From Flavobacterium sp. ACAM 123 (GTDB lineage Bacteria; Bacteroidota; Bacteroidia; Flavobacteriales; Flavobacteriaceae), in assembly GCF_000264055.1 (NCBI RefSeq), contig NZ_AJXL01000010.1, forward strand, positions 1 to 58,399: DNA of 58,399 bases, written 5' to 3'. Position numbers and translations under genes: made by a program. The notes under the pieces are model-generated. The model was not told where the DNA came from. It did not search any database and saw only the letters and a program-made list of their open reading frames with translations. Each line of letters opens with the position of its first letter. Position 1 is the stretch's first letter. This document shows, one piece after another, positions 29,066-38,106 of the stretch.

Positions 29066-29595
29066 TTATTTTAATTCGATTTTATCTATTAAGAGTTGGA
29101 ATTTTTCCTTTTTTTTGTTCCTATCAAAAAAGTGATTTCTTCCATAGAATCTTTGGAAAAATTAGGCCGGTCAAGTGTTCTTCCTCTGAACGAAGGGTAC
29201 ATGTCTTTTAGCTTAATTTCTATTTCTTGCCACTCTCCTGAGGTAGAGAAAGGAGCTATGTAGGAATAATAATCTCCTGAATTAGATTTTACCCTAAATT
29301 GATAGTTTTTACCATCTCCCTTGAGCTTTATAACAATGCTAATGTATTCCTTAACCATTGTTCTAGAGAATCGATATCGTACAGAGGAGAACCCCCCATT
29401 ATTATCCAGCGATATATTGCCTTCGAAAACACCAATACCCTCATCATTTAATTTAAAAGTGCTTGATGATTCGCCTCCCATCACAGCGTCATCTACAACT
29501 ATCCAGTCTTGAATGTCTGAGTTTTTGTTAAAATCAAAAATTACTGTTGGGCTCATTGAAGAAAATAAAAGTATCATATAAATTATGTGTTTCAT
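29066..29595 (-). pseudogene. CIA30 family protein, C-terminal frameshift
   Basis: A CIA30 (complex I intermediate-associated protein 30) domain with a likely signal peptide. I start at MKHIIYMILLFSS (29595) because the nine upstream codons add nothing. Conserved pieces: DWIVVDDAVMGGESSS and EWQEIEIKLKDMYPSFRGR. The frame ends early as GTKKRKNSNS at 29089. Shifting by one base inside a run of eight A (plus-strand T's 29109-29116) gives KEKFQLLIDKIELK and a stop at 29066, the normal family end. Slippage or a sequencing error is likely; the truncated protein may still fold. Such bacterial CIA30 proteins are exported and of unknown function. Confidence 0.82.
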
Positions 29596-29840
29596 AGTAA
29601 CTCTGCTATTGCTCATTAACAACGTTTAGTCAGTCGACTCGATTGTATAAGGCTTAGTTAAATTTGTCATACTAAGGTAATCGTTTTTGCCAATAAGTCG
29701 CTCGAATTTATCTAAATGCCGACCATTTTAATTTTCAGTAGCTGTCTGTGGACTATTAGGACTCTTTTTGATTTTATTAAAAGCAACAATAATCGAGTTA
29801 AATCTTGCAATTTTGCTCATTGGTCGCTCTCATAAGCTTT

Positions 29841-30248
29841 TTATTTCAGCTCTCCTTTTTCATAGAGAAAGGAGAATATTTTTTTATCAACTTCCGAGAT
29901 GATATCAATGTCCTTATAATTCAACCACCTTATCTCCTCAATTTCATTATTTGCTTTTAAATTCCCCGAATATTTTGCTTTGTAACAAGTCATAATCACG
30001 TTAATACCTTCTTTTTCTCCATCAGATTGTGCCGAGAAAGTTCCAATGTATTCAGCCGTATTTGGAGTTATCACAACGCTTAACTCTTCTGCTATTTCTC
30101 TGATTAGCGTCTGCTCATCACTTTCTCCGCTTTCACGTTTTCCTCCAGGAATGTAAAATTTAGTTTTTCCTTTTGATTTTGTACTTAATATATTTCCTTC
30201 TTGGATTTCAATAAAAGCTATTTTGTCGATCTCTTTCATAGTTTTCAT
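29841..30248 (-). CDS. NUDIX hydrolase
   Basis: A 135-residue MutT-like protein. The Nudix box is seen at about residues 36-58: GGKRESGESDEQTLIREIAE followed by ELS, matching GX5EX7REUXEEXGU. It should hydrolyse a nucleoside diphosphate linked to another moiety; substrate unknown. The start could be the first Met or MKEIDKIAF three codons later. A 40-bp stretch resembling this gene's start is found again at about 37196-37235. Confidence 0.87.
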   Translation of the reverse strand: MKTMKEIDKIAFIEIQEGNILSTKSKGKTKFYIPGGKRESGESDEQTLIREIAEELSVVITPNTAEYIGTFSAQSDGEKEGINVIMTCYKAKYSGNLKANNEIEEIRWLNYKDIDIISEVDKKIFSFLYEKGELK

Positions 30249-30418
30249 AGTTTTTGGTAATGTGTATTAATTTGACTTTTAGTGTTGTATAATTAATAAG
30301 GATCAACTCACCAGCATCTTTACATGGTTGTTCACAGTGATAAAAAAGCAGTTCGTTGGCTATATTTGCCAGAGTCTTATTATGTTTTTACCTTTCTTGC
30401 TTAAATTTGTTTATATAT

Positions 30419-32197
30419 CTAACGCCCTACTAATTCAATAATTTTAGTATACAAAACTCTCTCGTCAAGTGGTTTTGATATATAATCGTTCATGCCTATT
30501 GCTTTACATTTTTCGACATCAGCTGTTGTAACATCGGCTGTTAAAGCAATGATTGGAATTTTTAAATTCATTATGTCGCGAATATATGCTGTGGCTTCAT
30601 ATCCATCCATTTCTGGCATCTGCAGGTCCATTAAAATAATATCGTAAGATTCTGTTTGTAATTTTTCAATAGCAATTTTTCCATTATCAGCGATATCATA
30701 TTTGAAGTTGAAATCGTCCAAAATTATTTTCATTAATAATTGATTGAGTTTTATATCTTCAGCTAATAACACTTTTATGATCTTGATTTCATCATTTAGT
30801 TTTAACTCTATAATCTCTGATTTAATTTCTGCATTGGTTTTTTTAAAGCTCAAAGTGAAACTAAACGTTGCCCCTTCATTAATTTTACTTTTTACCGAAA
30901 TCGTTCCTCCTTGTTTTTCCACTAATTGTTTACATATGCCAAGTCCTAAGCCTGTTCCTCCAAATATTCTTGAAGACGAACTCGTTGCCTGTTGAAAGTT
31001 TTCAAAGATGTATTCTAATTCATCTTCCGCTATTCCTATGCCTGTGTCGGTAATCGCAAACTCAATAGTTGTTGTATCTTCATCTTCATTCAGCAAACGA
31101 ACAGCTACGGTGATTTTTCCTTTTGTTGTAAACTTTAAAGCATTCCCCAGGAGGTTTAAAAGAATTTGGTGCAAACGTACTTTATCGCCTAGTAATACTT
31201 CTGGAATTTTACTGTCGTATTCTTTGATTAACTCTAAATTATGTTCTTTAATTTTTAAATCAAATACCTGAATCATACTTGATATCGAGGATTCCATTTT
31301 GAAAGGTATCTCTTCAAATGTCATTTTTCCTGCATCCACTTTTGCTAAATCCAGTATGTCGTCAATGAGTATAATTAAGCCATCGCTACTGGTTTTTATA
31401 GCATCTAAATATTGCTTTTGCTTAGGTGCTAAATCTGTTTTTAGCATAATCTTTGTAAATCCAAGAATAGCATTCATTGGTGTGCGGATTTCATGGCTCA
31501 TATTAGATAAAAATTGTTGTTTAGAAGACAGTGCAACTGTTAGTACTTCTTCTGATTTCAATAGGTGTTTTTTTAGTTTAAAAGATTGGTTGTTGATAAT
31601 CATTAAGAAGGTCGCAATTAAGATGGAGATAACACCTCCTAAAACAACATAAAGCTGAGCAAGGAAATAACTATCGACTGCAATCTTATTTCTATCAATT
31701 AATGATTCTTCTTCTAATTTATCCATGTTATAGGATAGTTTTCGAATGTCGTCCATTATTCGTTTGCCTTTTTGCGTAGAAATAATTTTAATCGCAGCAT
31801 TTAACCCTAGCTGCTTCCGCACGTTAATAATTTCGCGACTTGAAGCAATTTTTAAGTTAATAAGTTGTTTAAGCGAATCGAGTTTTACTATTTGGAGCGG
31901 GTTGTCTTTAATCAAACTCTGCAAATGCAAAATGTTTTTTTTAATTTTAGGCTTTGCCAAAACATTAGGTTCTGTATAAGCGGTATTTCCTGTCAAGGCA
32001 AAACCCCTTGCGCCTGTTTCAATATCTTTTAATAAAGAAAGATTATTAGCTAAATCCATCTGCACCTCGTAAGTATGAATAACCTTGTTAGAATTATTAT
32101 TTAATTCATAAATATTCTTTAATGAGAATGCCACAACCAAAATCAAGATAGCAAATATGATTAAGGAAATAAAGAAACTATCTTTTGTAATTTTCAT
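30419..32197 (-). CDS. CHASE3 hybrid sensor histidine kinase/response regulator
   Basis: About 592 residues starting at MKITKDSFFISLI (ATG at 32195-32197); the upstream 20 codons lack membrane character and are rejected. Order: TM1, a CHASE3 sensor domain (around TYEVQMDLANN, DIETGARGFALTG), TM2, HisKA with FLSNMSHEIRTPMNAILGF, HATPase_c with NLLGNALKFTTKG and GGTGLGLGICKQLVEKQGG, and a C-terminal receiver with phospho-Asp in MDLQMPEMDGYEA. No output domain, so the signal must pass to a separate HPt or regulator, none of which is in the window. A dead paralogue lies at 40254-42395. A MITE-like copy lies about 155 bp upstream. Confidence 0.93.
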   Translation of the reverse strand: MKITKDSFFISLIIFAILILVVAFSLKNIYELNNNSNKVIHTYEVQMDLANNLSLLKDIETGARGFALTGNTAYTEPNVLAKPKIKKNILHLQSLIKDNPLQIVKLDSLKQLINLKIASSREIINVRKQLGLNAAIKIISTQKGKRIMDDIRKLSYNMDKLEEESLIDRNKIAVDSYFLAQLYVVLGGVISILIATFLMIINNQSFKLKKHLLKSEEVLTVALSSKQQFLSNMSHEIRTPMNAILGFTKIMLKTDLAPKQKQYLDAIKTSSDGLIILIDDILDLAKVDAGKMTFEEIPFKMESSISSMIQVFDLKIKEHNLELIKEYDSKIPEVLLGDKVRLHQILLNLLGNALKFTTKGKITVAVRLLNEDEDTTTIEFAITDTGIGIAEDELEYIFENFQQATSSSSRIFGGTGLGLGICKQLVEKQGGTISVKSKINEGATFSFTLSFKKTNAEIKSEIIELKLNDEIKIIKVLLAEDIKLNQLLMKIILDDFNFKYDIADNGKIAIEKLQTESYDIILMDLQMPEMDGYEATAYIRDIMNLKIPIIALTADVTTADVEKCKAIGMNDYISKPLDERVLYTKIIELVGR

Positions 32198-32351
32198 TTT
32201 GTCTTGGTGTTTACCCTCTGATGTAACTTTATAAAGCTTTCGGTTTGCGCAGCCCAATAACCCTTAGCGCAACGGTATTGCATACCTAAAGTATCACAGG
32301 CCAAGATACTAATTTTTCGGATTGACACGGAGCTGAATTTCATATTTTGTA

Positions 32352-32462
32352 GTAATACCGATTGTACCTTCAATATAGGCCAATTAAATAGTACTATTTT
32401 CATAGTAAATCGGCAGTATGCCAAAACGATTTGGACTAAAACATAAATCTATTTGGTAAAAC
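32352..32462 (+). repeat. MITE-like element, copy B
   Basis: Starts GTAATACCGATTGTAC and ends ATTTGGTAAAAC, 111 bp, with the shared core GACTAAAACATAAAT at its right side. It lies in the 417-bp gap between the histidine kinase and the BaiN-like flavoprotein, about 155 bp upstream of the kinase ATG, where it could affect that promoter. The rest of the gap holds nothing recognisable. Confidence 0.8.
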
Positions 32463-32674
32463 CTATTAATTTAAAAGCCAAAATAAAAATTGGGCGGAGA
32501 TAGTTATTAAATTTTCGTATGAGGTAATACTTATCATTTTTTATCCTTATTTTTATGTCTTTTGTATTTTCCTTTTATGTGATTTAGTATTTGAATGAAT
32601 CCTTTTCTGCATTTGAGGAATTCAAAAAATCACTAAAATAATTGTAGGAGTAACCGATTTATACAAAGGAGTGA

Positions 32675-33862
32675 TCAATTCTTTTTATTTAAATAATTTG
32701 CTAAATACACACCTGAACTTGCACAAGCTTGCAATAAATAACCGCCGGTTGGGGCGTCCCAATCTAACATTTCGCCAATACAAAATTGGTTGCTCATTGT
32801 TGTAAGTTCAAAATTTTCAGAAACTGCATTTAAGTCAATTCCGCCAGCTGTAGAAATTGCTTCGTCAATGGACACAGTATTTATTATCTCCAGAGGAAAA
32901 CTTTTGATGTTTTTTATTATTGATGCTGTATTTAAATAAGACTCTTTAGATAGATAGGTTCGTAGCAAATCGACTTGAGCGGTACTTAGTTTGATTTCCT
33001 TTTTTAAAATGTTAGCAGTATTTCTATATTTAGATAATTTTATTTTCGAATGTAAATCTCCTATTGTCAATGAAGGTTTCAAATCAATAAAAACGGTTGC
33101 TTTAGAATTTGAATGTAATTGTTCTCTAATTTGTGGGCTTAGTCCGTAAATGGCGTTTCCTTCTAATCCCAATTTAGTAATAATAACCTCTCCTTTCTGA
33201 GTAACGTTATTGCAAGAAATAGCAATGTTTTTTAGAGGAGTTCCTTCGTGTTTTTTAATAAAATCAGATTTCCAGTCAATTTGATATCCGCAGTTTGATG
33301 CTTGAAATGCTTTTGTTTTGACTCCTTTTTTAGAGAAAGTATCGAGCCAGCTTCCATCAGATCCTGTAATTTTCCAACTTCCTCCGCCTAAAGAAAAGAC
33401 GGTGTAATCTGTTTGCATCGTTTGGTCATTTATAATCGGATTATTATTATCATCCCAATCAGAAAAAGCATGTTCATACTTAATACTAATTCCTTTTTCT
33501 TGTAGAGATTTGAGAACTGCACGCAGTATTTCAATAGGTTTAATTCCTTCTTTTGGATATATTCTATTACTACTTCCGATGTAGGTGGGAATCCCTATTT
33601 GATCGAGCCAATTTCTAAAGTCAGCATTAGTAAAATCGAGTAGTGCTTTTTCTAAAAAAGAACTTGGAGTGTACCGTTTAATAAGTTGTTCAATCGGTTC
33701 TGCATGAGTTAAGTTGAAACCACCTTTACCAGCAACTAAAAATTTACGCCCAGTTGTTTTATTTTTTTCGTAGATGGTAATAGTAAACTTTTCAGGATCT
33801 AAAAAAGCAGCCAATAAAAAAGCAGCCGGACCGCCGCCTATAATAGCAATTTGTTTTTTCAT
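32675..33862 (-). CDS. BaiN/HI0933-family flavoprotein (PP_4765-like)
   Basis: About 395 residues starting at MKKQIAIIGGGPAAF (33862). The promoter at 33867-33898 lies inside the longer open frame, which rules out the start at 33898. The N-terminal FAD motif is IGGGPAAFLLAAFL. The GKGGFNLTH signature and the C-terminal TAGGIDLNAV and GGYLLQACASSGVYLANYL mark the HI0933-like flavoproteins, closest from memory to the PP_4765 subgroup. Its substrate is unknown; it is probably a cytoplasmic NAD(P)/FAD oxidoreductase. Confidence 0.88.
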   Translation of the reverse strand: MKKQIAIIGGGPAAFLLAAFLDPEKFTITIYEKNKTTGRKFLVAGKGGFNLTHAEPIEQLIKRYTPSSFLEKALLDFTNADFRNWLDQIGIPTYIGSSNRIYPKEGIKPIEILRAVLKSLQEKGISIKYEHAFSDWDDNNNPIINDQTMQTDYTVFSLGGGSWKITGSDGSWLDTFSKKGVKTKAFQASNCGYQIDWKSDFIKKHEGTPLKNIAISCNNVTQKGEVIITKLGLEGNAIYGLSPQIREQLHSNSKATVFIDLKPSLTIGDLHSKIKLSKYRNTANILKKEIKLSTAQVDLLRTYLSKESYLNTASIIKNIKSFPLEIINTVSIDEAISTAGGIDLNAVSENFELTTMSNQFCIGEMLDWDAPTGGYLLQACASSGVYLANYLNKKN

Positions 33863-33866
33863 GGAA

Positions 33867-33898
33867 CAAAGATAGTTGTTGTTATAATAGTTAAACAA
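33867..33898 (-). promoter_or_regulatory. Promoter of the BaiN-like gene
   Basis: On the minus strand TTG (33896-33898), a 21-bp spacer and TATCTTTG (33867-33874) match the Bacteroidota consensus. The ATG follows within 5 bp, so the leader is very short or absent. This fixes the start codon. Confidence 0.65.
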
Positions 33899-34020
33899 TT
33901 TAATTGATAGCTCGATACGACTATAATCTTATATAAAAATTCTCAATGTATGTAGTAAAACGAATCTAACAATAACCCAAATGACTTAAAAGGAAAAGGC
34001 GTCCACACCAATACGAATTT

Positions 34021-35030
34021 TTAATTACTTCCATATTTTATATTTGAAGGTAGATTAGGTACGGCGGTTGACGCTTTATTTTTAGTCCCTTTTACTTCAC
34101 TATACACTTTGTTTTGGGGAGGAGTAGTCATTCCAATATTTTTGCTATGTTTTAAAAAATAAAGTGCTATTTTTAGTCTTTCAACTGGACTTTCCTCCAT
34201 TGGAATATGACCTGTATTGTCCAATATAACTAAAGTATTATTTGGAACATCTTCAGGAAATTTATAGGCATTTTCCACTGGGATTAATAAATCTTTTGTT
34301 CCCCAGATTAGGAGTGTTGGCTGCTGAATCTGTTTTACATTTTTGTAGGCACTCGTATCTTTTGACGCCTTGAACCTATCTCCAAATGCTTGAAGATTGC
34401 CCTCTTTAAGCGTGAGTTCAAAGTATCTTTCAACTAAAGAATCAGTTACCTTTGACTTATTAAAACAGATGTTTTCAACGCTAGCTTTCACTATAAAACG
34501 GGGAGCAATATAGGTGAGGAGCTCTCAAAGGACGGGAGTCTGCCCTATTTTAAAAGCAATTGGCACGCTCTGTGCACTTGGAGGATATCCTGCAGCATCT
34601 ATTAAAATCAATTTTCTCACCATTTCTATTTCTTTTCGGGTAAAGTTCCAAGCTATTTCTCCACCTAAGGAGTTACCTGCCAGTACACATTGTTTAATCT
34701 TAAAGCTGTCAAAAAGTCTTTTAAGAATTCTGTGTAGTGAGCTATGGAATAATTCCGGTCGGGAAACGGACCCGTTAAACCATACACTGGAAGATCCATT
34801 CTGATCACTCGATTTGATTTTTTCAAGCTATTGTTCTAGCATTAAATGTATGTAAACTGAAGGCCGTGCCATCGATGAGTACGATTGGAATAAAGTCGGT
34901 TTGGTGTCCCTCGTCACGAAAATGAATATCTATTCCATTCACTGAAATGAATGAATAAGCTGTATTAGTGTACTTTGCTTTTAATTCATTCAGTAGAATA
35001 TCTCGATGTCCAAAAAAAATATACTAGCGG
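34021..35030 (-). pseudogene. Alpha/beta hydrolase, multiply broken
   Basis: Only the C-terminal 156 residues (from 34491) form an open frame: WGTKDLLIPVEN with the acid and DNTGHIPMEESP with the His. The N-terminal half is spread over other frames upstream: a FGHRDILLNELKAKYT leader, VNGIDIHFRDEG, a stop, RMDLPVYGLTGPFPDRNYSI, then the nucleophile region CVLAGNSLGGEIAWNFTRKE, and a stop before ASVENICFNKSK. At least three frameshifts or stops separate these, so the gene is dead. The original was an exported or anchored esterase-like hydrolase. The left end is approximate. Confidence 0.85.
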
Positions 35031-35118
35031 CGATAATTAGTGTGGCGCACCTTAAAATAATTTTGACACTTTTAGCTTAATAATTCAAGGGCTTGTAACG
35101 GTTATTTTTATGGAGTAT

Positions 35119-36681
35119 CTAATTTATTTTAAAAGGAATTTGGTCCATTGCACGTTCTGCAATTGCGGTTATTGATAGGGATGGATTCACTCCTGGATTT
35201 GCCGAGATCATGGAGCCATCGATAATATAAAGGTTTTTGTAGCCAAATACATTGTTGTTTTTATCAATAACTCCTTCCGATGAATTTTTTCCCATCACCG
35301 CGCCTCCTAAAATATGTGCTGTTGAGGGTATACCTACAATTGTTTCTAAGGCAAATGAGGTGCTCACACCATTCACGGCTTTGCCGTACTCTTTAATCAG
35401 TTTGATAGATTCGGGAATAAAAGGGGTTGGTTTTTTACCTGTACTTATTGTTGAATTCATAAAACCAAGAATATTTATCTTAAATCTAAGTGTACTATCT
35501 AGAGTTTGCATAAAAAGCAGTACAACTGTTTTCTTGGCCCAACTATTCATAAAATAAATTTTAAAGTATTTGACGGGGGATTTCAGTAGCGACAATAAAA
35601 CTTTTCCTAAGCGAATAAAAATGTTACTACCTGTAACATACGGGAAATGTATCAGTTTCCATGCATTAGAACCTTCAGAATACCTACAGATTTCCAAATG
35701 ACTATTTTCATCAGTATCTAAAATACTTCCGATAGCCACTCCTTTAGAAAAGTTTTTGTCTTTTTCAAGACTAGAAACACTTACAAGAGTTTCATTATTT
35801 GTTCTTATGTCTTTCCCTAATCGATCTGAGATATTAGGTAATGAGTTAGTCTTTAACTGGAGCAGCAGTTTAATTGTACCCAATACTCCACCCGGAAAAA
35901 TAACGCTTTTACTTTTAATTATACTTTTTTTAGCAAATAATTTTGTGCTTGTTTTTATTGAAACCTCATAGCCATTTTCTCCATCTTCTGTGTTTAGTGG
36001 TGTAACGTTATAAACCTCATGCTCGGCCTTGATGACTGCTCCATATTTTTGCGCCAAGTGTAAATAGTTTTTGTCTAGGGTGTTTTTAGAATTATTTCTA
36101 CATCCCGTCATACAGGCTCCGCAAAAGTTGCAACCGGTTCTTTCTGGTCCCATACCTTCAAAATAAGGATCCTCTTTTGTAACATTCTCTTCTCCAAAAT
36201 AGATGGCTACGGTAGTGGCATCAAATTTATCTTCCATGCCCAATTTTTCAGCTACTTTTTTGAGCCCAATATCTCCGTCAAACAATTTAGGTGTTTTAGC
36301 TGCACCAAGCATTCTTAATGCTTCCAGATAATAAGGTGCTAATTCATTTTCCCAGTCGTGGAGTTGACTCCAGCTACCAGTTTTAAAAAATGTAGATTTT
36401 GGAATGGGTAATGTATTGGCATATACTAAAGAGCCGCCACCTACACCTGTACCAGAAAGAACATCAACATGCTTGAAGATGGTTAACTTCATGATCCCAA
36501 AGAAACGTAAACTTGGTAACCAAAGCCATTTTCTGAAATTCCAGTTGGTCTTAGGGAAGTTGGCAGCCTTGAACCATTTCCCTTTTTCAATCACTAAAAC
36601 GGTATATCCTTTTTTCGATAATCGTAAGGCACTAACCGAACCACCAAAACCACTTCCTATTATAATATAGTCGTATTCCAT
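35119..36681 (-). CDS. FAD-dependent GMC oxidoreductase (cholesterol-oxidase-like)
   Basis: A 520-residue flavoprotein. The N-terminal FAD motif is DYIIIGSGFGGSVSALRLSK, followed by the GMC signature around LSGTGVGGGSLVYANTLP. A Cys-rich stretch GCNFCGACMTGCRNNSKNTL (about residues 184-203) is typical of the cholesterol-oxidase-like branch, and the C-terminal block HILGGAVMG with SMISANPGVNPSLSITAIAE completes the fold. It oxidises an alcohol, perhaps a sterol or lipid; substrate unknown. It lies upstream of the dead alpha/beta hydrolase, possibly its former operon partner. Confidence 0.9.
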   Translation of the reverse strand: MEYDYIIIGSGFGGSVSALRLSKKGYTVLVIEKGKWFKAANFPKTNWNFRKWLWLPSLRFFGIMKLTIFKHVDVLSGTGVGGGSLVYANTLPIPKSTFFKTGSWSQLHDWENELAPYYLEALRMLGAAKTPKLFDGDIGLKKVAEKLGMEDKFDATTVAIYFGEENVTKEDPYFEGMGPERTGCNFCGACMTGCRNNSKNTLDKNYLHLAQKYGAVIKAEHEVYNVTPLNTEDGENGYEVSIKTSTKLFAKKSIIKSKSVIFPGGVLGTIKLLLQLKTNSLPNISDRLGKDIRTNNETLVSVSSLEKDKNFSKGVAIGSILDTDENSHLEICRYSEGSNAWKLIHFPYVTGSNIFIRLGKVLLSLLKSPVKYFKIYFMNSWAKKTVVLLFMQTLDSTLRFKINILGFMNSTISTGKKPTPFIPESIKLIKEYGKAVNGVSTSFALETIVGIPSTAHILGGAVMGKNSSEGVIDKNNNVFGYKNLYIIDGSMISANPGVNPSLSITAIAERAMDQIPFKIN

Positions 36682-37387
36682 TTTCTGTATTGCATTATTA
36701 GCATTGACCTAAAACTATTCTTAAAAAAACCTTGATCATCCTTCTTCCAAATATATTAAATGTTTTCAAGAAAAAAGGGATGGCATCTGTTTAATGCTAC
36801 GACATATTAAAAAAACATACAGTAGTTAAAATCGTATCTAAGTATTTGTAAAACAAGGCTGTAATTTTTTATTTTGGTTATTTTATTAATGCAACAGAAC
36901 AAGATAACCCACATTATAAATTACTAATTACAGCAATAATGAAAGGATCCAACCGCGTCTAATTGTGTCCAATTAAATAACAATGAGGTTATAATTATAC
37001 TAATTTAAGGAAATCGAAAAAGTAAATAGCTGGAAACTGCAACTATTATGCGGTTTGTATTTCAGCTCTAATTCTCATTAAAAAAGGATAGTGCTTTTTG
37101 ATCAATTTAAGAAAGAAAGCAAGTTCGCAGAGCTGCAACTGTGCTATATCTTTAGTTTCTAGCATAGTATACTTTTGAATAAGTCAGAATCTCATGTAGT
37201 TCTTTTGTCGATTTCTTTCATAGTTTTGATAGTGATTGGTCAAATGCTGTACGAACTTTTATGGGATATAAAGCATGCCTTGGAACCAAGCTTTTCAAAT
37301 AGGGAATAGCCTATGGAAATCGGACGGGTTTTTAATTTTTGGATAGAGCAAACCATAGCTTACAGTTACTCTGGTTTTAGTATTTAA

Positions 37388-37559
37388 TCATTTTTTTGCT
37401 ACAAATAGGCAGGTTAATCCCGATATAAGAAGTCCAAAATTAGACTTTACGTCTGGATCAAATTCAGCAATTGTGGTATTTGTATAGAACCTTGAAAAAA
37501 TTAAAACAGAGGTGTTCATTAATCCAGAAATAATAAATTCTTTTGTAATTGAGCCTTTT
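37388..37559 (-). pseudogene. Fragment of a small membrane protein
   Basis: The minus strand reads KKGSITKEFIISGLMNTSVL, IFSRFYTNTTIAEFDPDVKS, NFGLLISGLTCLFVAKK and then stop. This looks like the first two membrane segments of a small integral protein. The upstream frame closes at a stop beside a run of eight A, and the protein appears cut short. Family not recognised. Confidence 0.45.
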
Positions 37560-37829
37560 TTTTAGAGTTATAGCAGGACTAATTTACTAAGTAGATTTTT
37601 GCAAGCTATAAATCAAACTGTATTGCTTTATGTTTTTCACAATGTGGCACAGCTGTAAGTATTTTGTGGTTTATGACAACCAGTATTTAGCTAAACGAAA
37701 ATCTGAATTAAAACGGTAATGTTGCTATTACAAACATAAAGCATGAATTTTTAATTTTTTTGACGGTATATTCTACTTTCAATGAACAAATTTGTACTAT
37801 CGTTGCGGATAGATACGTCTAATTAATTT

Positions 37830-37937
37830 GTACTGACAGTATATTCAGGATCGTCCAATTACATTGTATTACGTTCCTATTACATCGGCATTATACTAAA
37901 ACGATTTGGACTAAAACATAAATTCGTTTGGTATTAC
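37830..37937 (+). repeat. MITE-like element, copy C
   Basis: Starts GTACTGACAGTATATTC, carries CGTCCAATTACATTGTATTA and the core ACGATTTGGACTAAAACATA, and ends TTCGTTTGGTATTAC. Its right half is almost identical to the partial copy at 58104-58150. Confidence 0.8.
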
Positions 37938-38034
37938 AACCGCAAATCTGCCGACATCCAAATGTTCTGGATTCTATCATTCATATTAAAAAAAAAGAGT
38001 GGTAAATTAAGATAGAAAATCATTGTTTACGATT

Positions 38035-38058
38035 CCCACACGAACGGATTCGTGCGGG
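38035..38058 (-). repeat. Hairpin repeat, copy 1
   Basis: CCCACACGAA, loop CGGA, TTCGTGCGGG: a 10-bp stem whose one A/C position becomes G-U on the minus-strand RNA. It lies about 50 bp past the PLP enzyme stop. There is no T run. Confidence 0.6.
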
Positions 38059-38106
38059 AGTAGCATATTTTGTAAAATTCAAACTATTATTATTCTATTG
38101 ATAGTG

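Larger units (their letters stand above)
36682..38106. other. 1.4-kb region: repeats and gene remnants only
   Basis: No intact gene. It holds a small membrane-protein remnant (37388-37559), MITE-like copy C (37830-37937), a hairpin repeat (38035-38058), and about 40 bp at 37196-37235 that resemble the start of the NUDIX gene at 30210-30260. The rest is AT-rich with no signal that I can read. Confidence 0.5.

Noticed and set aside
37196..37235. Duplicated NUDIX gene fragment
   Set aside because: Similarity to 30210-30260 covers only about 40 bp of AT-rich DNA; too short to call a pseudogene.
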